NCBI GenBank assembly: GCA_948468385.1
Contig: CAOKHZ010000005.1
Location: 1 to 64,000, forward strand
Length of the DNA: 64,000 nucleotides
From: an uncultured Faecalicatena sp.
GTDB taxonomy: Bacteria; Bacillota; Clostridia; Lachnospirales; Lachnospiraceae
Direction: 5' to 3'
In this document: positions 1 through 7,415 of the stretch, in pieces
Numbering within the stretch: position 1 is the stretch's first letter
Layout of the letters: the number at the start of each line of letters is the position of its first letter
Notes under the pieces: model-generated
Told to the model about the DNA's origin: nothing
Database searches by the model: none
The model's input: the letters and a program-made list of their open reading frames with translations, nothing else
Translations under genes and position numbers: made by a program

Positions 1-53
1 CGTATGTCCGGTGCTGTGAGAGGACGGCGGCTAGTCACCGCCTCCTACTCGAT
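1..53 (+). mobile_element. 3' end of a group II intron (partial)
   Basis: The first 53 bases read like the last part of a bacterial group II intron ribozyme. TCCGGT with the following GTGAGAGG fits the 3' strand of domain V and the linker. GGCGG-CTAGTCA-CCGCC is a domain VI hairpin, and the terminal CCTACTCGAT carries an unpaired A seven to eight bases before the 3' end, as expected for the branch point. The intron body and its reverse transcriptase would lie left of the window. The downstream exon begins with a T run, which would fit insertion behind a terminator stem. The call rests on remembered family sequence and is not a covariance search. Confidence 0.65.
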
Positions 54-87
54 TTTTGCACCGTCTTAGAAAAAATTAAAAAAAGGG

Positions 88-116
88 TTGAAATTATGTG
101 CTCGGTGGGGTACAAT
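88..116 (+). promoter_or_regulatory. sigma-A promoter of mraZ
   Basis: TTGAAA at 88-93 and TACAAT at 111-116 are separated by 17 bases, a near-consensus vegetative promoter. The mraZ start follows about 150 bases later, so there is a long leader. The -10 element runs directly into the first of the TGG repeats at 116-170. Confidence 0.75.
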
Positions 117-170
117 GGTGACATGTGGTAGGAAAGTGGTGATTTGTGGAAGAAAGTGGTGAGATAGGGG
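116..170 (+). promoter_or_regulatory. MraZ operator, phased GTGG boxes
   Basis: TGG occurs at 116, 126, 137, 147 and 157, with GGGG at 167-170, a spacing of 10 to 11 bases or one helical turn. MraZ proteins are known to bind direct repeats of about this type and period (TGGGN or AAAGTG boxes) upstream of their own gene. The boxes begin at the -10 element and cover the likely transcription start, so autorepression of the dcw cluster is the natural inference. Confidence 0.65.
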
Positions 171-273
171 AGACCACGAACGCGTCGCTTGCCAAGTGGA
201 AGCGGAAGGGTACGTCATGCGGCGTATGGCTTCGGGGCATGGCGGGGCGCGTCGGCAAAAGAAGGAGTTCTAA

Positions 274-699
274 ATGTTACTTGGGGAGTTTAATCACAGC
301 ATAGATGAAAAAGGCCGATTGATTATTCCAGCCAAGCTGCGTGACGATTTAGGGGAGAATTTCGTCATCTGCAATGGCCTGGAGGGCTGTCTGTTTGTCT
401 ATTCCCAGGAAGAGTGGAACAAATTCGTCACCGAACTGGAAGCACTGCCACGGATGAGTAAGGATGCCAGAATTTACAAACGATATTTTTTCGGAAGTGC
501 TTCGGAGGGAACCTTTGACAAACAGGGGAGAGTCTTGGTTCCTCCACCGCTGCGAAAGTCCGCGAATCTTGAAAAGGACGTCGTCCTTGTGGGAGTTCAA
601 GATCATGTGGAGATATGGGACAAGGCACGTTGGGAGGACGAGAGCATCGTCAGCGAAGGGGAGCTGGACGCGATTGCGGAACGAATCCTGGGTGCGTAA
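274..699 (+). CDS. mraZ: transcriptional regulator MraZ
   Basis: A 141-residue protein of normal MraZ length with two AbrB-like SpoVT domains. The first starts at the N terminus (GEFNHSIDEKGRLIIPAKLR) and the second lies at about residues 70-120 (GTFDKQGRVLVPPPLR). MraZ forms a ring-shaped oligomer that binds tandem repeats upstream of its own gene and controls division and cell-wall (dcw) genes. AAGGAG lies a few bases before the ATG. It is the first gene of the dcw cluster, 27 bases before the chosen rsmH start, and the phased GTGG repeats at 116-170 are its probable target. Confidence 0.95.
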   Translation: MLLGEFNHSIDEKGRLIIPAKLRDDLGENFVICNGLEGCLFVYSQEEWNKFVTELEALPRMSKDARIYKRYFFGSASEGTFDKQGRVLVPPPLRKSANLEKDVVLVGVQDHVEIWDKARWEDESIVSEGELDAIAERILGA

Positions 700-726
700 G
701 GAGTCTTGGCAAGATGGGAGAATGAC

Positions 727-1665
727 ATGGCATTTCGACACACATCAGTTTTACTTAACGAGACGGTAGATGGCCTGAAGGTAAAGCCGGACGGCATTTA
801 CGTGGATGCGACGCTGGGCGGGGGAGGACATGCATTTGAAATCTTGAAGCGGCTCGGCGATAAGGGGAAACTTGTAGGAATAGATCAGGACGGGGCCGCC
901 ATCGAGGCGGCGAGTGAAAGACTGCGCGAGTTCAAAGAGAAAGTCACGGTGATTCGTAGCAATTATTGTGACGCGAGGGAACGGCTACAGTCGATTGGTA
1001 TTGAAAAGGTCGATGGGATCGTGCTTGATTTGGGCGTATCATCTTACCAACTGGATACGGCGGATCGGGGATTCTCCTATCGCATGGATGCACCCTTGGA
1101 CATGAGGATGGATTTGCGGCAGCAGATGACGGCGAGGGACATCGTCAATACCTATGGTGAGATGGAACTGTTTCGCGTCATAAGGGATTATGGCGAGGAT
1201 CGGTTCGCGAAAAACATCGCCCGGCACATCGTCAAGGAGCGGGAAAAAGGGTCGATTGAGACGACGGGACAACTGAGTGAAATCATCGGCCACGCGATTC
1301 CGATGAAGATTCAAAAAACGTCGGGGCATCCGGCCAAGCGGACGTTTCAAGCACTTCGGATTGAACTGAATCATGAGTTGGACGTGCTTAAAAGTTCGCT
1401 TGACGGGATGATCGAGATGCTCGCGCCCGGCGGCAGGATGTGCATTATCACGTTTCATTCGTTGGAGGACCGGATCGTGAAAGGCGCGTTTCGCAAGAAT
1501 GAGAATCCTTGCGTGTGCCCGAGCCATTTTCCGGTCTGCGTTTGTGGAAATGTCTCAAAGGGGCGGGTGATTACGAAAAAGCCGATTCTTCCGGGAGAGG
1601 ACGAGTTGGCACACAATAGGCGCGCGGGGAGCGCGAAGCTGCGGATATTCGAGCGCGGGACGTAA
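727..1665 (+). CDS. rsmH: 16S rRNA (cytosine1402-N4)-methyltransferase RsmH (MraW)
   Basis: A 312-residue SAM-dependent methyltransferase that modifies C1402 of 16S rRNA in the ribosomal P site. The N terminus [14 protein letters not shown] is the conserved family start, followed by the SAM motif [14 protein letters not shown] and by [15 protein letters not shown]. An in-frame TTG lies upstream at 706, but its ribosome site would be only two bases away. The ATG at 727 has GGGAG at good distance and gives the usual N terminus. It is co-transcribed after mraZ, as is usual in Gram-positive bacteria. Confidence 0.95.
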   Translation: MAFRHTSVLLNETVDGLKVKPDGIYVDATLGGGGHAFEILKRLGDKGKLVGIDQDGAAIEAASERLREFKEKVTVIRSNYCDARERLQSIGIEKVDGIVLDLGVSSYQLDTADRGFSYRMDAPLDMRMDLRQQMTARDIVNTYGEMELFRVIRDYGEDRFAKNIARHIVKEREKGSIETTGQLSEIIGHAIPMKIQKTSGHPAKRTFQALRIELNHELDVLKSSLDGMIEMLAPGGRMCIITFHSLEDRIVKGAFRKNENPCVCPSHFPVCVCGNVSKGRVITKKPILPGEDELAHNRRAGSAKLRIFERGT

Positions 1666-1699
1666 AACGAAGTGGTTTGTAGGAAAGGGGACGTTTTAG

Positions 1700-2221
1700 A
1701 TGGCGGCAACAAGGCATACGGCCAGGAGAAGACGATATGATACAGACAGACAAGGGAATATGTATGTTTATGGGAACGCCGTCCCGAAACAAGAGGTAGG
1801 GCCCAAAAGGGCACCGAAGAGGAAACCGGGGGCGAAGACCGCGGCCAGGCAAAGGGCGCTCCAAAAGAAAAACGCGGCGGCGGGCATCAACCCGGTATAC
1901 ATGGTGTTTTTGTCTGCGGCGGCAGCGGTGGCGGTGGTCATCTGCGTGGGGTACTTGTGCCTGCAGGCGGACATCGTCAATAGGTCGGAGCGCGTCGCGA
2001 GTCTCCAGGAAGAACTGGCGGATTTGAACGAGCAAAACACGACGGCTTATAACGCGGCGGAATCTTCCGTCAATCTGGAGACGGTGTGGGAACGTGCGAC
2101 CGGGGAGATGGGGATGGTGTACGTTGCCGAGGGAAACGTGGTGGAATACGCAAGGCCGGAGGAAGACAGCGTGGTGCAGTATGGCGATATTCCGGCAGAC
2201 GGGATACTTGTGCAAAAATAG
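1700..2221 (+). CDS. ftsL: FtsL-like septum formation protein
   Basis: A 173-residue bitopic membrane protein with a basic cytoplasmic N terminus (about residues 1-60, rich in Arg and Lys), one membrane helix at about 65-88, and a short coiled-coil segment after it (SERVASLQEELADLNEQNTT). This is the layout of FtsL/DivIC proteins, which form a complex with FtsQ/DivIB and activate the septal synthase pair FtsW-FtsI. The position between rsmH and the first PBP gene supports the call, because sequence conservation in this family is low. A GGAAAGGGG stretch before the ATG serves as ribosome site. Confidence 0.8.
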   Translation: MAATRHTARRRRYDTDRQGNMYVYGNAVPKQEVGPKRAPKRKPGAKTAARQRALQKKNAAAGINPVYMVFLSAAAAVAVVICVGYLCLQADIVNRSERVASLQEELADLNEQNTTAYNAAESSVNLETVWERATGEMGMVYVAEGNVVEYARPEEDSVVQYGDIPADGILVQK

Positions 2222-2355
2222 GTTATAGCAAACGCATTATACTGTGCGTCAGATAAATCGGCCGTGAGTATAATTGATTCGTTTCCCATATGATTTGCGG
2301 CCTACGGCCGCATGGCGGGGCAATGGCTCCGTGAATAGTAAAAGCAAGGGGCATT

Positions 2356-4383
2356 ATGGCAGGAAAGAGAAAGAAAAAAAATAGGTTTGAGTTTCTAAAG
2401 AAAAAATTTCCAAAAAGGATGCAAGGAAAGCTGGTAATGGTGTTCGTGGTAATCATACTGGCTTTTGTTGTTCTCATAGGAAGAATCACGTACATAAACG
2501 CGACAAAGGGAAGCGGATATACGAAAATCGTGTTGGACCAGCAGGAATACAGCAGTCGGGTCATCCCTTATAGGCGGGGCGACATCGTTGATCGCAATGG
2601 TACGAAGATTGCCGTCAGCGAGCGGGTGTACAACGTCATTTTGGACGTTTACGTGATGTCGGACAAGGAAGAGTACTTAGAGCCGACGGTGGACGTGCTG
2701 GTGGACTGCTTTCATTTGGAGAAAGACGCGGTTATGCAGGAGATTGCGGAAAATAAGGACAGTCGCTATGTCGTGATGGCCAAGGGGATTGATTATAAGA
2801 CGGCGAAAAGGTTCCAGGAAATCGACGAGGACGAGGAAAATTACCCTGACGTGAGGGGAATCTGGTTGGAGGAAGACTACAAGCGGACGTATCCGTATGG
2901 GTCGCTCGCGTGCGACGTGATAGGGTTCTCGGTATCCGGCAATCTCGGCGCGATTGGTATCGAGAGTGCCTATAATGACGTGCTAAATGGCACCGACGGG
3001 CGGGAATATGGCTATTTTGCCGACAAATCCTCCGTGGAAAAGACCGTGAAGGAGGCCAAGGACGGAAATACCGTGGTTTCCACGATTGACATTACGTTGC
3101 AGGGCATCGTGGAAAAGCATATTCGCGAGTTCAACGAGGAGCACAAGGGAGAGGAGGATTCAGATCGTCTTGGTAGCAAGAACACGGCGGTCATCATCAT
3201 GGATCCGAACAATGGGGAAATACTGGCGATGGCCTCTTATCCCGATTTTGACTTGAATGATCCGCGGGACTTGTCCTTGTTTTATTCTGAGGAAGAGTGG
3301 GACGCGCTGTCGGAGGAGGACCAGGTGAACGCGATGAACGAGTTATGGCGCAATTTCTGCGTCAGCGACGCATATGAGCCGGGGTCGGTCATGAAGCCGT
3401 TCAGCGTGGCGGCGGCGTTGGAGACGGGTTCCATCAAGGGGGACGAGCGTTACGAGTGTACCGGTTACCTTCATGTGGGCGACAATGACATCGCGTGCCA
3501 CAACACCTCCGGGCATGGCTGGCAGGACGTTCAGGATTCCGTGGCCAATTCTTGTAACGTGGCCTTGATGAAGATGGCGGAAAGCATCGGTGTGGAAAAT
3601 TTCGTGCGCTACCAGCACGTGTTCGGTTTTGGGGAGTATACCGGCATCGACCTTCCGGGGGAAGCGTACACGGAAGGGCTTTTGTACACGGAGGAAACCA
3701 TGAAGCCGGTCGATTTGGCGACGAATTCTTTTGGGCAATGCTTTAACGTAAGCATGATTCAGATGGCGGCAGGCTTTTGTTCCTTAATTAATGGTGGTTA
3801 TTATTATGAGCCCCATATCGTGAGGCAGATTCAGGATGAGAATGGAAAGGTCATCGAGACCAGACAGCCGGTGTTGCTTAGAAAGACGATTTCGGAGGAA
3901 ACCTCGCGGCAGTTGAAGCCGTATTTGCGGGCCGTGATGGAATATGGAACGGGCAAGAAAATCAAGGTGGAAGGATATGAAGTCGGGGGGAAGACCGGGA
4001 CGGCGGAAAAACTTCCCCGTGCAGACGGAAAGCATCTCCTTTCTTTCATTGGATTTGCTCCGATAGAAAATCCGGAAGTGCTCGTCTATGTCGTGATTGA
4101 CGAGGCCAACGTGGCTGACCAGGCCAACGGCCGTCTCGTGCAGGCGTTGGCACAAAACATCATGACGGACGCATTCCCTTATCTGGGCATCACGATGGCC
4201 GGGGAGTCGGCCGGGGAAGGCGGTGAACTGGAGGGAAACGCAGGCCAGGCGGAGCCGGACACGTATACGGATCATGACGTCAATTATGCGGACACTTATC
4301 AGAACGAAGACGGCAATTACGCCAATGAGGACTACGCGCCCGACCATACGGACTGGGTTTCGGGCGACAGCCGGGAGGAGTAA
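2356..4383 (+). CDS. ftsI: class B penicillin-binding protein (FtsI/PbpB-like)
   Basis: A 675-residue septal transpeptidase. After a Lys-rich cytoplasmic tail there is one membrane helix at about 27-47, the PBP dimer domain (RRGDIVDRNGTKIAVSE), and the transpeptidase domain. S344 is the nucleophile in SVMK, SCN follows, and KTGT starts at residue 546, so all three catalytic motifs are intact. No PASTA domain is present. About 60 residues after the enzyme domain are acidic and rich in Asp, Asn and Tyr, probably disordered. Its place directly after ftsL suggests the vegetative division PBP. The paralogue next door could instead hold that role. Confidence 0.9.
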   Translation: MAGKRKKKNRFEFLKKKFPKRMQGKLVMVFVVIILAFVVLIGRITYINATKGSGYTKIVLDQQEYSSRVIPYRRGDIVDRNGTKIAVSERVYNVILDVYVMSDKEEYLEPTVDVLVDCFHLEKDAVMQEIAENKDSRYVVMAKGIDYKTAKRFQEIDEDEENYPDVRGIWLEEDYKRTYPYGSLACDVIGFSVSGNLGAIGIESAYNDVLNGTDGREYGYFADKSSVEKTVKEAKDGNTVVSTIDITLQGIVEKHIREFNEEHKGEEDSDRLGSKNTAVIIMDPNNGEILAMASYPDFDLNDPRDLSLFYSEEEWDALSEEDQVNAMNELWRNFCVSDAYEPGSVMKPFSVAAALETGSIKGDERYECTGYLHVGDNDIACHNTSGHGWQDVQDSVANSCNVALMKMAESIGVENFVRYQHVFGFGEYTGIDLPGEAYTEGLLYTEETMKPVDLATNSFGQCFNVSMIQMAAGFCSLINGGYYYEPHIVRQIQDENGKVIETRQPVLLRKTISEETSRQLKPYLRAVMEYGTGKKIKVEGYEVGGKTGTAEKLPRADGKHLLSFIGFAPIENPEVLVYVVIDEANVADQANGRLVQALAQNIMTDAFPYLGITMAGESAGEGGELEGNAGQAEPDTYTDHDVNYADTYQNEDGNYANEDYAPDHTDWVSGDSREE

Positions 4384-4456
4384 CGTTGGAACATGGTTGG
4401 GGCACATGGCGGTGACGGATGGCGCGTAGGGCGATGGATGCCATTTGTGTGATAAA

Positions 4457-4520
4457 AAAGAATAACCTTGCAAAAGATATAATATGTTAAAGAATAACCT
4501 TGCAAAAGATATAATATGTT
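4457..4520 (+). repeat. 32-bp tandem direct repeat, two copies
   Basis: Positions 4457-4488 and 4489-4520 are identical 32-base units, each containing CCTTGCAAAAGATATAATATG. The second copy supplies the left arm of the hairpin at 4496-4543. The first copy could supply the same arm, so two mutually exclusive stems are possible. The unit also contains TATAAT, but I see no -35 box at proper distance. Confidence 0.9.
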
Positions 4521-4551
4521 ATAGTAATATCTTTTGCAAGGTTTTGTTTTT
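4496..4551 (+). terminator. strong intrinsic terminator or attenuator before the spoVD-like gene
   Basis: A perfect 17-base stem (4496-4512 with 4527-4543) with a 14-base loop is followed by TTGTTTTT. The stem ends only 11 bases before the ATG at 4555, so it ends the upstream PBP transcript. It also lies in the leader of the next gene, where it would occlude ribosome access if read through. Confidence 0.8.
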
Positions 4552-4554
4552 ATT

Positions 4555-6318
4555 ATGAAGAATAAGACATATAATAAGAAGAAGGTGCTGGTTGTCTTTC
4601 TGGTGGCCGTGGCTCTCGTGCTGACGCTGATTGGGCGGCTTGTCTACCTTATGGTTTTTGACGCGAAGTATTATCAGGAGTTGGCGGAGGCGTTGCATGA
4701 GAGGGAGCGGGAAATCAAGGCGGCAAGGGGAGAAATCGTGGATCGCAACGGAATCGTGTTGGCAACGAATAAGACGGTTTGTACCATTTCGGTCGTCCAC
4801 AGCCAGATTGAGGAGCCGGAGGAAGTCATCGCCATCTTGTCAAAGGAACTGGAACTGGACGAGGACACCGTGAGGAAACGCGTGGAAAAGGTTTCCTCGA
4901 TGGAGAAAATCAAGACGAACGTGGAGAAGGAGGTGGGAGACCGCATCCGTAATTATAACCTGGCGGGGGTGAAGGTGGATGAGGATTATAAAAGGTATTA
5001 CCCGTATGACGAGGTGGCGTCCAAGGTGCTGGGGTTCACGGGCGGTGATAATCAGGGCATCATCGGCTTGGAGGTCAAGTATGAGAGTTATTTAAAGGGA
5101 ATCAACGGGACGATCCTGACGGTCACGGATGCGCGGGGAATCGAGTTGGAGGGCGTGGCGGAGGATCGAATCGAGCCGGTGCCGGGCAACACGCTTAAGA
5201 TTAGCATAGATTACAACATTCAGGCATATTGCCAGCAGGCGGCAGAAAAGGTGATGGAGGAAAAGCAGGCGGATGGTGTGTCGGTGATATTGATGAACCC
5301 GCAAAACGGGGAGATTTACGCGATGGTGAACGTCCCGGAATTCAATTTGAACGACCCGTTTACGCTTACCTCGCTGGAAGGCGCGGAAGAGGTTGACAGC
5401 AAGAAAAAGCAGGAGCTGTTGAACCAGATGTGGCGCAATGGCTGCATCAATGATACATACGAGCCGGGGTCGACCTTCAAGACCATCACTTCCTCGGCCT
5501 GCCTGGAAGAGGGAGTGGTGAAATTGACTGATACCTTCTCTTGTCCCGGCTATTGCGTGGTGGAAGATCGGAAAATCCGCTGCCACAAAGTGGGCGGGCA
5601 TGGAGCGGAGACGTTTGTGCAGGGCCTGCAAAATTCCTGCAATCCGGTCTTTATCAACATTGGAATGCGGCTGGGGGCGGATCGGTTCTGTGATTATTTT
5701 GAGCAGTTCGGGCTGCTTGAGAAGACGAATATTGACTTGCCGGGGGAAGCCTCGACCATCATGCACAAGCGCGAGGACATCAAGGCGGTCGAACTTGCCA
5801 CCATGACGTTTGGGCAGTCCTTCCAAGTCACGCCAATCCAGATGCTTACGACGGTCAGTTCCCTGATTAACGGGGGGAGACGCATTACCCCGCACTTCGG
5901 CGTTTCCGTGGAGACGAAGGACGGTGAGACGATAGAGACGTTTGAATATAAAGAAAAAAAGGGAATCGTGTCCGAAGAGACATCGGCCACGATGCGAACG
6001 CTTTTGGAAAGCGTGGTGTCGGAGGGCGGTGGGAAAAACGCCTATATCGAGGGCTACCGTATTGGCGGGAAAACCGCGACCTCGCAGACGCTGCCCAGAA
6101 GCGCGCACAAGTATATTGCGTCCTTCATCGGGTTCGCCCCGGCCGACGACCCGCAGATTATCGGCATGGTCATCATCCACAACCCGCAGGGCGTGTACTA
6201 TGGAGGAACGATAGCGGCGCCGGTACTGCGCGACATTTATGACAACGTCCTTCCATACATGGGGATTCAAAAGGAAGCCGTCGTGGAAAATTCCGGGGAG
6301 GATGCAAGCGGGGATTGA
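4555..6318 (+). CDS. spoVD: class B penicillin-binding protein, SpoVD-like
   Basis: A 587-residue membrane-anchored transpeptidase, paralogous to the PBP before it. It has one membrane helix at about 8-28, a dimerisation domain (ARGEIVDRNGIVLATN) and the transpeptidase domain. The nucleophile S306 lies in STFK and SCN follows. The third motif, normally KTG, reads K506-T-A (GGKTATSQTLPR). There is no PASTA domain. The open frame extends back to a TTG at 4534, but that lies inside the terminator stem, so the ATG at 4555 is preferred. No good ribosome site is visible. In Bacillus the second PBP of this cluster is SpoVD, which makes spore cortex peptidoglycan. That role is inferred from position. 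Confidence 0.82.
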   Translation: MKNKTYNKKKVLVVFLVAVALVLTLIGRLVYLMVFDAKYYQELAEALHEREREIKAARGEIVDRNGIVLATNKTVCTISVVHSQIEEPEEVIAILSKELELDEDTVRKRVEKVSSMEKIKTNVEKEVGDRIRNYNLAGVKVDEDYKRYYPYDEVASKVLGFTGGDNQGIIGLEVKYESYLKGINGTILTVTDARGIELEGVAEDRIEPVPGNTLKISIDYNIQAYCQQAAEKVMEEKQADGVSVILMNPQNGEIYAMVNVPEFNLNDPFTLTSLEGAEEVDSKKKQELLNQMWRNGCINDTYEPGSTFKTITSSACLEEGVVKLTDTFSCPGYCVVEDRKIRCHKVGGHGAETFVQGLQNSCNPVFINIGMRLGADRFCDYFEQFGLLEKTNIDLPGEASTIMHKREDIKAVELATMTFGQSFQVTPIQMLTTVSSLINGGRRITPHFGVSVETKDGETIETFEYKEKKGIVSEETSATMRTLLESVVSEGGGKNAYIEGYRIGGKTATSQTLPRSAHKYIASFIGFAPADDPQIIGMVIIHNPQGVYYGGTIAAPVLRDIYDNVLPYMGIQKEAVVENSGEDASGD

Positions 6319-6383
6319 AAAAAGGTGGAAGATATTGTATACTAGTGTACTAGGTGCGACAAAAGAGATAAAGAGGTGTATGT

Positions 6384-7340
6384 ATGACAAATCAAGTAAT
6401 ATTTCCGGTATTGATTTCATTTGCGTTAAGCGTCCTTTTGGGGCCGATCGTCATCCCGATTCTTCGGAAGCTGAAGATGGGGCAGACCGAGCGGGTGGAG
6501 GGCGTTTCGTCCCATTTGAAAAAGGCGGGAACCCCGACGATGGGAGGGGTGATTATATTGGCCAGCGTCGTGATTACGTCGCTGATTTACGTGAAGGATT
6601 GTCCGAAGATTATCCCGGTCTTGTTTTTGACGGTCGGTTTTGGGTTGATCGGGTTTCTTGACGATTACCTGAAAGTGGTGATGAAGCGTTCCGACGGGCT
6701 TTATCCATGGCAGAAGATGGCCTTGCAGTTCGTGGTGACGGCCATATTTGCCGTCTATTTGACAAAGGTGGCGGACATACCGCTGACCTTGTTGATACCG
6801 TTTAGCGGGGGAAAGTACCTTGACATTGGCTGGTTTGCCGTCGTGGTTTTGTTCGTGGCGGTGCTTGGCACGGTCAATGGGACGAATTTTACGGACGGAT
6901 TGGATGGACTCGCCTCCAGCGTGACCGTTTTGGTTGCGGTATTTTTCACGGTCGTTGCCATCGGCACGAACAGCGGGATCGAGCCGATTACCTGCGCGGT
7001 GGTGGGAGCCTTGATGGGGTTTCTTTTGTTCAACGTGTATCCGGCCAGCGTGTTCATGGGGGATACGGGCTCGTTGGCGTTAGGCGGCTTCGTCGCGGGG
7101 ACGGCGTACATGATGCAGATGCCGTTGTTTATCGTCATTGTGGGCTTGATTTACGTGGTGGAAGTGCTTTCCGTCATGATTCAGGTAACGTATTTTAAGA
7201 AGACCGGCGGCAAGCGTTTTTTCAAGATGGCGCCAATCCACCATCATTTTGAACTTTGCGGATGGTCCGAGACGCGGGTGGTGGCGGTTTTTTCCATTGC
7301 CACGGCGGTGCTTTGCATGATCGCGTTTCTGGGATTGTGA
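6384..7340 (+). CDS. mraY: phospho-N-acetylmuramoyl-pentapeptide transferase MraY
   Basis: A 318-residue polytopic membrane enzyme of normal length that transfers phospho-MurNAc-pentapeptide from UDP to undecaprenyl phosphate, giving lipid I. Diagnostic stretches are KKAGTPTMGG near the N terminus, FLDDYLKV (Asp-rich metal and substrate site), NGTNFTDGLDGLA, and the C-terminal MAPIHHHFEL. About ten membrane helices are apparent. The ribosome site is AAAGAGGTG. It lies 65 bases after the spoVD-like gene and 15 before murD. Confidence 0.97.
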   Translation: MTNQVIFPVLISFALSVLLGPIVIPILRKLKMGQTERVEGVSSHLKKAGTPTMGGVIILASVVITSLIYVKDCPKIIPVLFLTVGFGLIGFLDDYLKVVMKRSDGLYPWQKMALQFVVTAIFAVYLTKVADIPLTLLIPFSGGKYLDIGWFAVVVLFVAVLGTVNGTNFTDGLDGLASSVTVLVAVFFTVVAIGTNSGIEPITCAVVGALMGFLLFNVYPASVFMGDTGSLALGGFVAGTAYMMQMPLFIVIVGLIYVVEVLSVMIQVTYFKKTGGKRFFKMAPIHHHFELCGWSETRVVAVFSIATAVLCMIAFLGL

Positions 7341-7355
7341 GGAGAGGAAGAAAAA

Positions 7356-7415
7356 ATGGAATTCAGAGAAATGGAATTGAGAGAAATGGAATTCAAAGAA
7401 ACTAAATTCAAAGAG
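7356..7415 (+). repeat. 15-bp tandem repeat within the murD start
   Basis: Four units of 15 bases encode MEFRE, MELRE, MEFKE and TKFKE. The first three each begin with ATG. The unit length is a multiple of three, so expansion or contraction leaves the murD frame intact. Confidence 0.9.
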
